Source: Lachnospiraceae bacterium (GTDB lineage Bacteria > Bacillota > Clostridia > Lachnospirales > Lachnospiraceae). From it: 37,712 nucleotides of DNA. This document shows positions 24,230 to 33,000 of the stretch, piece after piece (position 1 is the stretch's first letter; every line of letters starts with the position of its first letter). Position numbers and translations under genes: made by a program. The stretch is taken from NCBI GenBank assembly GCA_900767585.1, contig CAAFZP010000124.1, forward strand, positions 1 to 37,712, read 5' to 3'. The notes below the pieces were generated by a model. The model worked only from the letters and a program-made list of their open reading frames with translations, did no database searches and had not been told where the DNA came from.

Positions 24230-25636
24230 ATGTATCGAATGTACGATATGATCATGAAGAAGCGGAGCGGTGCAGAGCATACCGCAGATGAAATCCGTTT
24301 TATTGTGGAAGGGTTTACGAAGGGAGAAATCCCGGATTATCAGATGAGTGCGTGGTTGATGTGTGTCTATTATAAGGGCATGACACACGATGAGACCTGT
24401 GCACTGACACATGCGATGGCACAAAGCGGTGACCAGTTAAGTCTTGCAGCCATCCACGGTGTGAAGGTCGATAAGCATAGTACCGGAGGGGTCGGGGATA
24501 AGACGACATTTATCGTGGCACCAATCCTCGCAAGTCTGGGCGTACCGGTTGCGAAGATGAGCGGCAGAGGACTCGGACACACAGGCGGTACGATTGATAA
24601 GCTGGAGGCGATTCCGGGATTCTGTGTAAGTATCCCGGAGGAAGAATTTATCGAGCATGTGAATTCCATGAAGCTGGCACTCGTCGGACAGACCGGCGAT
24701 CTGGCACCGGCAGATAAGAAGATCTACGCGCTGCGCGATGTGACGGCGACCGTCGACAGTCTGCCACTGATTGCATCTTCGATTATGAGCAAGAAGCTTG
24801 CGGCAGGTGCGGATGCAATCGTACTGGATGTGAAATGTGGCAGCGGCGCATTTATGAAGAACGAGGCAGATGCGAGGGCACTGGCGCAGATCATGGTTGA
24901 CATCGGCAAATCCGCAGGCAGAACGTGTTATGGTGTGATCACGGATATGAATGAACCGCTCGGCTGCAAGGTCGGCAATGCACTTGAAGTGATCGAGGCG
25001 GTGCAGGTGTTGGCGATGAAGGATGTGAAAGCATATCTGGAACCGTATGCGGATGAGAAAACGGATTCGGTATTGGCTGAAGATAATAACACTTCCACCC
25101 GCAAGAGCTACGACAGGCATGGCATTCACCGCCTGCTTACCGTGTCGCTCACATTGGCGGCATACATGTATATGGCAGCGGGAAAATCCGATGATTTTGA
25201 AGCTGCGAAGGCACAGTGTGAAAAAGCAATCGAGAGCGGTGCGGCACTTGCCAAGTTCAAAGAGTTCGTGGAAGCACAGGGTGGCGATGGCAGTTACATC
25301 GACGATGTGAACAAATTCCGGCTCGCGGCAAACTGTGTTCCGATCGTCTGTGAAGAGGATGGATATCTGGCAGCCTGCAACACAAGCGAGGTTGGCATGG
25401 TGAACCTCATCTTAGGCGGTGGACGCGCGACGAAGGACAGCACGATCAACTTAGGTGTCGGGCTCGATATCCGAAAGCATCTGGGCGATGTGGTTCGAAA
25501 AGGCGACGTGCTTGCCTATATGTATCTCGATGATATGGGTGCATTTGAAGAGGCAAAGAAACGTCTGCTTGGTGCATACACGATTTTGGATGAAAACGTG
25601 CAGACGGAAGCAATCGTCAAAAAAATAGTAATGTAG
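24230..25636 (+). CDS. pdp: Pyrimidine-nucleoside phosphorylase
   Basis: 468 residues. It splits uridine or thymidine with phosphate into base and pentose 1-phosphate, which DeoB then uses. Signatures: MYDMIMKKRSGAEHTADEI, VDKHSTGGVGDKTT (phosphate loop), KMSGRGLGHTGGTIDKLEAI, ALRDVTATVDSLPLIASSIMSKK (pyrimidine site Arg/Ser/Lys) and VLDVKCGSGAFMK. Compared with the 433-residue B. subtilis enzyme there is an insertion of about 30 residues at about 262-301 (in the part starting AMKDVKAYLEPYADEK). The C-terminal barrel-sandwich-like domain is intact. Alternative: thymidine phosphorylase (deoA). Confidence 0.94.
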   Translation: MYRMYDMIMKKRSGAEHTADEIRFIVEGFTKGEIPDYQMSAWLMCVYYKGMTHDETCALTHAMAQSGDQLSLAAIHGVKVDKHSTGGVGDKTTFIVAPILASLGVPVAKMSGRGLGHTGGTIDKLEAIPGFCVSIPEEEFIEHVNSMKLALVGQTGDLAPADKKIYALRDVTATVDSLPLIASSIMSKKLAAGADAIVLDVKCGSGAFMKNEADARALAQIMVDIGKSAGRTCYGVITDMNEPLGCKVGNALEVIEAVQVLAMKDVKAYLEPYADEKTDSVLAEDNNTSTRKSYDRHGIHRLLTVSLTLAAYMYMAAGKSDDFEAAKAQCEKAIESGAALAKFKEFVEAQGGDGSYIDDVNKFRLAANCVPIVCEEDGYLAACNTSEVGMVNLILGGGRATKDSTINLGVGLDIRKHLGDVVRKGDVLAYMYLDDMGAFEEAKKRLLGAYTILDENVQTEAIVKKIVM

Positions 25637-25736
25637 AAAAGAAACCATGACAATATAACAGCAGTAAACATAGTTCCTTTTCACAGGAGATAGTGATACA
25701 ATTACAATACATTTAACATCAAGGAGGCAAAACAAA

Positions 25737-26225
25737 ATGAGAGTAGCAGTGATTATGGGATCCACAAGTGATCTTCCAAAGGTAGAGCCGGCAATTAAGA
25801 TTTTGAAGGACTATGGTGTACAGGTTGATGTGCGGTGCCTGTCAGCACACCGTGCACATGCAGGACTTTCCGCATTTATCGAGGAAGCAAACGGAAATGG
25901 CACAGAAGTATTTATCACAGCGGCCGGTATGGCAGCCGCACTTCCGGGCGTTGTTGCAAGCCAGACCGTACTTCCGGTTATCGGTGTTCCAATTTCCGGT
26001 TCCGTACTCGATGGACAGGATGCCCTATATTCCATCGTACAGATGCCATCCGGAATCCCGGTTGCAACGGTAGCGATCAACGGCGCAAAGAACGCTGCAT
26101 ATCTTGCATTGCAGATTATCGGTGTACAGCATAAGGAAGTGCAGGAGAAGCTGCTTGCAGAGAGAAAGCAGATGGAAGAAAGCGCCATGAAAGCAAACGA
26201 AGAAGTAATCGCGAAATATAATTAG
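25737..26225 (+). CDS. purE: 5-(carboxyamino)imidazole ribonucleotide mutase (PurE)
   Basis: 162 residues, normal for PurE. It converts N5-CAIR to CAIR in purine synthesis. The N-terminal MGSTSDLP loop and the SAHR motif, which binds the substrate phosphate and carboxylate, are present. So are GMAAALPGVVAS and the GxxLDGQDAL stretch typical of class I PurE. The usual SAHRTP is SAHRAH here. AAGGAGG lies upstream. It is not next to other purine genes in the window. Confidence 0.95.
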   Translation: MRVAVIMGSTSDLPKVEPAIKILKDYGVQVDVRCLSAHRAHAGLSAFIEEANGNGTEVFITAAGMAAALPGVVASQTVLPVIGVPISGSVLDGQDALYSIVQMPSGIPVATVAINGAKNAAYLALQIIGVQHKEVQEKLLAERKQMEESAMKANEEVIAKYN

Positions 26226-26285
26226 TACCATGTACAAAAAATCGGTGAGTTGCAAAGATAACACCAAATTTTAACAAATTTCCGT

Positions 26286-26314
26286 TTTACTTTACTGCTT
26301 TTATCAAGTATAAT
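26286..26314 (+). promoter_or_regulatory. SigA-type promoter for pspA
   Basis: TTTACT (26286-26291), a 17-base spacer and a perfect TATAAT (26309-26314), 55 bases before the pspA start. Confidence 0.65.
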
Positions 26315-26369
26315 AAAAGAAACGTGGGTTCACGGTATAAAAAGAGAATGATAGGAGGGTTTTATTACA

Positions 26370-27053
26370 ATGGGTATTTTACAGAGATTTAAGGATATTA
26401 TGGCTTCGAATATCAATGCACTTTTAGACAAGGCAGAGGATCCGGAGAAGATGATTGACCAGACACTCCGCAACCTGACAAAAGATTTAGCCGAGGTCAA
26501 GAAGGAGACAGCTGCTGTCATGGCAGATGAGCAGAGATGCAAGCGCGAGCTTGACGAAGTGAATTCCGAGATCGCGAAGATGCAGGCATACGCAGAGAAG
26601 GCACTGCTCGCCGGAAATGAAGCAGATGCGATGAAATTCTTAGAGCAGAAAAACCAGCTCACAGCGAAGCAGGCAAGCTTGCAGCAGACCTATGATGTTG
26701 CCGAAGCCAATGCGATGAAGATGCGTCAGATGCATGATAAGCTTGTGACAGATATCAACCAGCTTGACTCCCGTCGTGATGCGATCAAGGCGAAGATGAA
26801 GGTAGCAAAGACACAGGATCGTCTGAACAAGATGACAAACAATCTGTCAGATTCCGCAAGCAGTATGGCTGCCTTTGATCGTATGGAAGCAAAGGCGAAC
26901 GCAATGCTCGATCAGGCAAATGCCATGACCGAATTAAATCAGACAACACAGGAGAGTGGCATCGACAGTTTAGCAGCCAAGTATGATGCAGCTCCAAATG
27001 CAGCTGTACAGGATGAACTGGCAGCGATGAAGGCAAAGTTAGGTTTACAGTAA
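26370..27053 (+). CDS. pspA: PspA/IM30-family membrane stress protein
   Basis: 227 residues, nearly all helical. PspA/Vipp1/LiaH proteins are ESCRT-III-like and bind damaged membranes from the cytoplasm. The N-terminus MGILQRFKDIMASNINALLDKAEDPEKMIDQ is characteristic, followed by a long coiled coil (about 30-145), and helices with DRMEAKANAMLDQANAM. It has a strong ribosome binding site (AGGAGG) and its own promoter. Four bases separate it from the helicase gene, so the two are co-transcribed. Confidence 0.95.
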   Translation: MGILQRFKDIMASNINALLDKAEDPEKMIDQTLRNLTKDLAEVKKETAAVMADEQRCKRELDEVNSEIAKMQAYAEKALLAGNEADAMKFLEQKNQLTAKQASLQQTYDVAEANAMKMRQMHDKLVTDINQLDSRRDAIKAKMKVAKTQDRLNKMTNNLSDSASSMAAFDRMEAKANAMLDQANAMTELNQTTQESGIDSLAAKYDAAPNAAVQDELAAMKAKLGLQ

Positions 27054-27057
27054 ACCG

Positions 27058-29364
27058 ATGCCGGGATTAAATGACAAACAGTTAGAGGCCTGTTGTACAA
27101 CCGACGGGCCTTTACTTATTTTAGCGGGTGCGGGTTCCGGGAAGACCCGCGTCATCACACACCGGATCGCATATCTGATCGATGAATTGTCAGTGAATCC
27201 ATATAATATACTGGCAATCACATTTACAAACAAGGCTGCGGCAGAGATGCGGGAACGAGTGGACAATCTGGTTGGATTTGGCTCGGAAAGTGTCTGGGTG
27301 TCGACCTTTCACTCGATGTGTGTGCGGATTTTAAGAAAACATATCGACAAGATCGGCGGGACCGGCAATTTCACAATCTACGATGCCAGTGAGCAAAAAA
27401 CAGTTGTAAAAGAAGTGCTGAAATATCTGCAGTTAGACCCGAAACTTTATCCGGAGAAACTGATGCTTTCTGCTATTTCGAAAGCAAAAGAAGGATATAT
27501 GACACCGGATGATTACGAGAAAGAACATGCAACTAGCTTCCGGGATCAGAAGATTGCAGAAGTTTACCGGGAGTATCAGAAACGTCTGCAGAGCAACAAT
27601 GCACTTGATTTTGACGACCTGATCTTCAAGACAATCTTCCTTTTTGAGACGAATCCGGATGTACTCGCAGAGTATCAGACACGGTTTCGATACATCATGG
27701 TGGATGAGTATCAGGATACAAACCATACGCAGTTTATCTTGGTGAAGATGCTTGCTGCAAAATACCGGAATTTATGTGTCGTCGGTGATGATGACCAGAG
27801 TATCTACAAGTTCCGTGGTGCGAACATCTACAATATCCTGAATTTTGAGGAAGAATATCCGGATGCCAAGGTGGTAAAACTCGAGCAAAACTACCGTTCG
27901 ACCGCAAACATATTAAATGCAGCAAATGCAGTGATTGCAAACAATGAAGGCAGAAAAGACAAACGTCTCTGGACGGAGCAGGAAGATGGAGACAAGATTA
28001 CATTTACCAGATATGGGACAGAATATGAGGAGGCGACAGGCGTTGCATCCCGCATCAAAACATGGAAGAATCAGGGCGTATCGCTCGATGATATCGCAAT
28101 CTTATATCGGACAAATGCGCAGTCCCGTGTACTTGAGGAAAAGCTTCTGTATGAGAATCTTCCATATAAAATCTACGGTGGAACAAACTTCTATAGCAGA
28201 AAAGAAATTATGGATTTGGTCAGCTACCTGAAAGTACTAGCCAATCCGATTGACGATCAGGCAATCAAACGGATTATCAACGTTCCGAAGCGCGGAATCG
28301 GCGCGACAACCGTGGATAAGCTTGATATGTATGCACAGTCCAATGGATACAATCTGTATGATGCATTGCTTGATATCGAAGAAGTGCCCGGTATGGCGCG
28401 AAATGTCGAGAAAATCGGCAGATTTACTTCGATGATGGAGAGTTTTCGCAAGGAACTTGCACAAGGGGCATATCTAAGCGAAGTGTTTGACTCAATCATG
28501 GATCAAAGCGGCTATCGGGAAGCACTCGAAGCAGAAGCAACCGATGAGGCACGGACAAGACTTGACAATCTCGAAGAATTAAAAAATAAGATTGTCACAT
28601 ATGAAGAAAGTGACGAGTCGCCGACACTGACCGGGCTGCTTGAGGATATCGCGCTGGTTGCCGATACAGAAGTAGAAGACGAAGACGGTATGCCGGCAGC
28701 ACAAGTGACGCTGATGACATTGCATAGCGCAAAGGGACTGGAGTTTCCGTATGTGTTCATCACAGGGATGGAAGAGCGGTTATTCCCAAGCGGGATGGCG
28801 ATTGATTCGGACGATCCGGATGCTCTGGAGGAAGAGCGGAGACTTTGCTATGTCGGAATCACACGTGCGATGGTGAAACTGTATCTGACAGCTGCAAGCC
28901 AGCGGATGATACATGGTTCAACGAATTTCGAGGAAGTATCGCGGTTCGTAAAAGAGATACCAAAGCATTATCTCGAGTATGAAGAAAAAGCGTTTGGCTA
29001 CGCACCGGCCAATATGGACCGGATGCCATCGAAGAAGCCGGCAGAACATGTAATTGAACTCAAAGCTTACGGGAAAAACAACCCATATACGCGAAGCGCA
29101 GCTCCTGCTGCAGGATTTCGTACCAATGCGGGTGCAAATCCGAGCGCCAATCCGGGATTTGGGAAAGCGTTTCCGATGGGAGGATCCGGGACAACATCTC
29201 CTGCAACGTACGAAGTTGGAGACAGAGTGCGCCATATCAAGTTCGGAAATGGCGAAGTGACCGATGTAATTCCGGCAGGCAGTGATCAGGAACTGGTTGT
29301 GAATTTTGACCGCGTCGGTGAGAAACATTTATTTGCTTCGCTCGTAAAAATGAAAAAGTTGTAA
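27058..29364 (+). CDS. pcrA: ATP-dependent 3'-5' DNA helicase PcrA/UvrD
   Basis: 768 residues, superfamily 1A helicase for nucleotide excision repair and replication-conflict removal. Motifs in order: Q-motif region LNDKQLEAC, Walker A GAGSGKT (24-30), motif Ia TFTNKAAAEMRER, motif II VDEYQDTN (about 215-222), motif III GDDDQSIYKFRGA (about 243), motif IV LEQNYRS, motif V TLHSAKGLEFPYVFITGMEE and motif VI RRLCYVGITRA. The end has the Tudor-like C-terminal domain (about 719-768, YEVGDRVRHIKFGNGEVTDV), which in PcrA contacts RNA polymerase. The start follows pspA by four bases and lacks a strong ribosome binding site. Confidence 0.96.
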   Translation: MPGLNDKQLEACCTTDGPLLILAGAGSGKTRVITHRIAYLIDELSVNPYNILAITFTNKAAAEMRERVDNLVGFGSESVWVSTFHSMCVRILRKHIDKIGGTGNFTIYDASEQKTVVKEVLKYLQLDPKLYPEKLMLSAISKAKEGYMTPDDYEKEHATSFRDQKIAEVYREYQKRLQSNNALDFDDLIFKTIFLFETNPDVLAEYQTRFRYIMVDEYQDTNHTQFILVKMLAAKYRNLCVVGDDDQSIYKFRGANIYNILNFEEEYPDAKVVKLEQNYRSTANILNAANAVIANNEGRKDKRLWTEQEDGDKITFTRYGTEYEEATGVASRIKTWKNQGVSLDDIAILYRTNAQSRVLEEKLLYENLPYKIYGGTNFYSRKEIMDLVSYLKVLANPIDDQAIKRIINVPKRGIGATTVDKLDMYAQSNGYNLYDALLDIEEVPGMARNVEKIGRFTSMMESFRKELAQGAYLSEVFDSIMDQSGYREALEAEATDEARTRLDNLEELKNKIVTYEESDESPTLTGLLEDIALVADTEVEDEDGMPAAQVTLMTLHSAKGLEFPYVFITGMEERLFPSGMAIDSDDPDALEEERRLCYVGITRAMVKLYLTAASQRMIHGSTNFEEVSRFVKEIPKHYLEYEEKAFGYAPANMDRMPSKKPAEHVIELKAYGKNNPYTRSAAPAAGFRTNAGANPSANPGFGKAFPMGGSGTTSPATYEVGDRVRHIKFGNGEVTDVIPAGSDQELVVNFDRVGEKHLFASLVKMKKL

Positions 29365-29391
29365 AACGCGGTAGAAATATCACCGAAGCTG

Positions 29392-29400
29392 TGGTAAAAT
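29392..29400 (+). promoter_or_regulatory. Possible extended -10 promoter for the small acidic protein
   Basis: TGG then TAAAAT; the -35 (TAGAAA, 29372-29377, 17-base spacer) fits at four of six positions. The start codon is 37 bases downstream. Confidence 0.4.
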
Positions 29401-29437
29401 GTCTTTATCAATTGCGATGAAAGGAAGGTAGAAAACT

Positions 29438-29695
29438 ATGAAAAAGTGTTGTGACGAGGTAAAGGTTGTAAAAGAAGACGAATGTGTAAGAGACGCGAAG
29501 AACGCATTTCTCTCTGTTGCATTGATCGTTGGTATTCTTACTATCATTGTTGGAATCTGCGTTGCAGTTTACAAGTACCTGACACCGGATTATTTAGATG
29601 ATTTCGATGATTACGACGATGACTTTGATGATAGCTTCTTTGATGATGACGATGCGGATGAAGCATCAGCAGAGGAGAAGAAGGACGAAGAGTAA
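29438..29695 (+). CDS. Small single-pass membrane protein with strongly acidic C-terminus
   Basis: 85 residues. The N-terminus MKKCCDEVKVVKEDE is charged with a Cys pair. A hydrophobic helix at about 27-48 (SVALIVGILTIIVGICVAVY) is followed by a tail dominated by Asp and Glu (YLDDFDDYDDDFDDSFFDDD, then EEKKDEE). AAAGGAAGG is upstream and a terminator follows. Proteins of this shape recur in Lachnospiraceae, but I know no assigned function. The acidic tail could bind cations or a basic protein; this is a guess. Confidence 0.8.
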   Translation: MKKCCDEVKVVKEDECVRDAKNAFLSVALIVGILTIIVGICVAVYKYLTPDYLDDFDDYDDDFDDSFFDDDDADEASAEEKKDEE

Positions 29696-29720
29696 GAGAC
29701 ATTCGTTTCATAAGTATGAG

Positions 29721-29753
29721 AAAAACTGTCTGTATTTTGCAGGCAGTTTTTTT
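29721..29753 (+). terminator. Rho-independent terminator after the small acidic protein gene
   Basis: AAAAACTGTCTG (29721-29732) pairs with CAGGCAGTTTTT (29740-29751) with one G-U pair and a seven-base loop, followed by T to 29753. Confidence 0.88.
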
Positions 29754-29867
29754 GTGCAGAAAATATGCTTGTAATCAGTAAAATTAGTAAAAAATAGCAA
29801 ATATATTATAGAGATAGAACCTTGAAAATATATGGAATATTATGTAAAATGTAATGCAATAGTGGGA

Positions 29868-29977
29868 TACTGTCGATATAGAAATCAGACAGTAATAATT
29901 CTTAGCTTTACTCTGCGAAGGGAAGCAGAGTGTATCATAGATCTTCCGCTGCATAAATGCGAGGAATGCATGCGGAA
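29868..29977 (+). promoter_or_regulatory. Structured 5' leader (three hairpins) of the giant surface protein gene
   Basis: The 305-base gap before the surface protein holds the previous terminator and this leader. Hairpin 1 is TACTGTC/GACAGTA (29868-29874 with 29888-29894), hairpin 2 ACTCTGC/GCAGAGT (29910-29916 with 29925-29931, loop GAAGGGAA), and hairpin 3 TTCCGC-TGCAT with ATGCA-T-GCGGAA (29944-29954 with 29966-29977, one bulge). Hairpin 3 ends nine bases before the GGAGG ribosome binding site. It matches no riboswitch class I know. The AT-rich stretch 29804-29809 (TATTAT) could be a -10 box, but no convincing -35 was seen. Confidence 0.5.
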
Positions 29978-29986
29978 AATAAAAAT

Positions 29987-29991
29987 GGAGG
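29987..29991 (+). promoter_or_regulatory. Ribosome binding site deciding the start of the giant surface protein
   Basis: GGAGG ends directly before an in-frame ATG at 29992, too close to use, and nine bases before ATG 30001. The second ATG is therefore the start, and it gives a clean signal peptide. Confidence 0.75.
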
Positions 29992-30000
29992 ATGGAGTTT

Positions 30001-33000
30001 ATGAACAAACAAAAAACCAGAAAAAAAGTAGTTGCCTTTCTGCTTTCCATGTTGATGTTAATTTCATTATTCCAGAACATCAGCTATACACCGGTTGCAG
30101 AAGGCGGGGAGAGCCAGGGCGTAAATGCGACAGCTTCGGCAACAGACGCCGAAACCGGAGAAATATCAGAAAGTAATTTGGAAACAGCAGAAGAAACATT
30201 GATGGATTCAGGTACAAGTTTTTCAATCTCGGATTTGAAATGCTATGTCACAAAAGATGGACGGAAAATTGACATTATTCAGAATCCAACTACAGAGATC
30301 AACCAGTCGGAACCAATGGATCTTGCATTTTCGTGGAAGATTGATAATGGAGCACATACAAGAAATCTGGAATTTGATCTGGCTGCCGTAAATGTAAAAT
30401 TATCCGATGTACCACAGACAACCTTGACAAACAGTGAAGGATTACGTGTTGGTGTATATCGCGTAGATAGCACTACAAATAAGATTTATGTGACATTGGA
30501 TGAAGACACCGCAAATGAAGATCATATTCAGGGTACGGCTAATTTCAGTGGACAGGCAAGTGGTTCCAATACCGGAACAACAACTACTACAAGTACGGAG
30601 TTTAAATTTGGAGGAACTGTATTTACAGTCCCTGTCAAATATGCCCCAAGTAGTATGAGTGTGCAAAAATCGGCATCCGGACAGGCAAAGAAAGATGCAA
30701 ATGGCGATTTTGTGCAGGCGTATACGGTCAAGATCAGTGTAAATAATGGACAGGTTGAACTTCAACAAGCATCCGATATTGTTGCTCCAAGTAACCCGGT
30801 CATCACAGGAACCAAAAATGTTACTGTGGATATCGCAGGGACAAAGACAACATATCCGGATATTCAGGCTGCTGCAAGTGCAATCGCAGGAAAAACATAT
30901 GCAGATGGAACCAATATAACAATCTCCTATGATGCGATCTTAGGAGGAGAGAATCTGAAGTATTTATATTATAAGGATCTTTCGGATGCAGGGCTTGATT
31001 CTTCGAAAAAAACAGAAGTGGAAGCCTCGGATGATAACACATTTAAAGTTACTTATAAGAGTACGGATGGAACTACAAAAGATTCACCACCAGGAACATC
31101 ATATGGGATAAATGTGAAAAAGCCTAGTGTATCAAAGAGCGGATCGCCGGTTGCGGGAGCGGCACAGGAAGTTGTGTGGACAGTGACGATAAATACAGGT
31201 GATTTTGATGTGGCAGATATTAAATCAATTACTGATACATTAGATACAACCAAGCAGGATTTAGTGGATGCGGATGCATTGACAAAAATGCAGATTCTTT
31301 CTAATTGGACGGATCATGGAAATGGACAGTATACATATACGTATAAGACAAAGATTAAGGATTCGGTGTACAATTCACCAACACCGGAAGATGTAAAAAA
31401 TGATATAACTGTGAAGTTCGGGAAAGATGGAACGGAATATCCATACAAGTCGACTGCCAAGGTGACTACGCCAGGAGGAGATTTAATAACAAAGGCGGCT
31501 CCATCATCCATTGGCGCGGATGGATACTTAAAATGGGATGTGACAATCAATATTCCAAATGCCAACATAAAGGATGTCGCTATTGTGGACGAACCTATGT
31601 GGACAACGGACAAACTTGGCAGCGATACCACAGGTATGGACTTGTCAGACTTTAAAGTTGCAATCAATAACGAGCTTATTTATGAAAATAAGCAGGCTAC
31701 GGCAGCAGCGGCACAGTATATTGGGAACACTGCGTCCCCTGAAATTAAAGTAGAATATGGTCAGTGTAAAATTCCTTTGAAAGCAGATTATATCAATGCA
31801 AATAAAGGGAACAGCATAGTTGTTTCTGTCTATACGAAACCTCTGGATAAAGCGTTGCAATTAAGTGAGATAACATTTAAAAACCGTGCTTTTTTGAAGT
31901 ACAAAGACAAAGATGCGGCGGGAGACGATAAGACAAAGGAATCAAACGTTGCGGAATTCCGTTATGTAAAACGGGTAAATAAAACCGGAAAACCAAGCCA
32001 AACATATAGAAATGCTATTGATTATACGGTTTCTGCGAACATCGAAGGAAATTATACACAAGGTGATAAGATTATCTTTACAGATATCCTTCCATCCGAT
32101 ATGGAAATTGTACCGGGGTCTTTGAAACTTACGTATATTCATACTTCTAACTGGAATCAGGATTTAGGAAATTCTCCAGATATGGCGTTATCTTATGACA
32201 GTTCAGGAAATCCTGTTATAACAGTAACCACGTCGGCAAATGATTTAAAAACAGTAGATGTTTCTTATAGTGCAAAGATCAAAAACGCAGCATTAAAAGA
32301 GTATGTACTGAATGGAAACGAAAAGTCATTTGAAAATACAGTATCTGTCGATAAAAATGACAGCGCCCATCATATAGGCGAAGCGAAGGTTACGAATAAA
32401 CTGACACCCGGAAAGGTTGTAAACAAAAACGGAACGTATGATGCAGGACGTCAGATTGAATATACGGTTATTGTAAATCCGGACCAGCTGCAATTTAATG
32501 ATGCTCCGGGTGGAAGTATTACAGGTATTGACGAGTGTGGGTATCAGTTGATTCCGGATAAGTCAACCGTGTCAGCCTATGAATATACCGGAACGGGTGA
32601 TCCTGAAAAGGAAAAGAATGATGCATCCAAATGGAGCAAATTGTCGTCAGGATTTTATTTCACGTTTAAAAAACTGGACGGTGGAAAAACACAGACGATT
32701 TTCACATTGCCAGATGGTAAAGCAATTAAGCTTACGTATTCTTCTTTGATAAATGTATATACAAATATAAATGATTCGAGTCAGAATGGAAGTCTGACGC
32801 CGGAGGGGTCTTACAATGTCTTTTATCTGAAAGGACAGAATTCAAATACTACAAAGACCGGAACGTCGTTTTCCATTCAGGTTGCTAATTCAAGTATGAT
32901 GGCAACCAGTAATTTGCAGACGATTACAATCTATAAATATTGGACAGACAGCAACAACAATCTGGTTGCTTTAAATGGATCGGAATTTGCATTATATGAA

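Noticed and set aside
24437..25129. 230-residue minus-strand open frame
   Set aside because: It is antisense to pdp, which has a complete set of family motifs. No ribosome binding site or domain supports the antisense frame.
29868..29977. c-di-GMP riboswitch in the surface protein leader
   Set aside because: The conserved GEMM core (CAGGGCAAACC, then GGGACGCAAAG) and the c-di-GMP-II core are absent.
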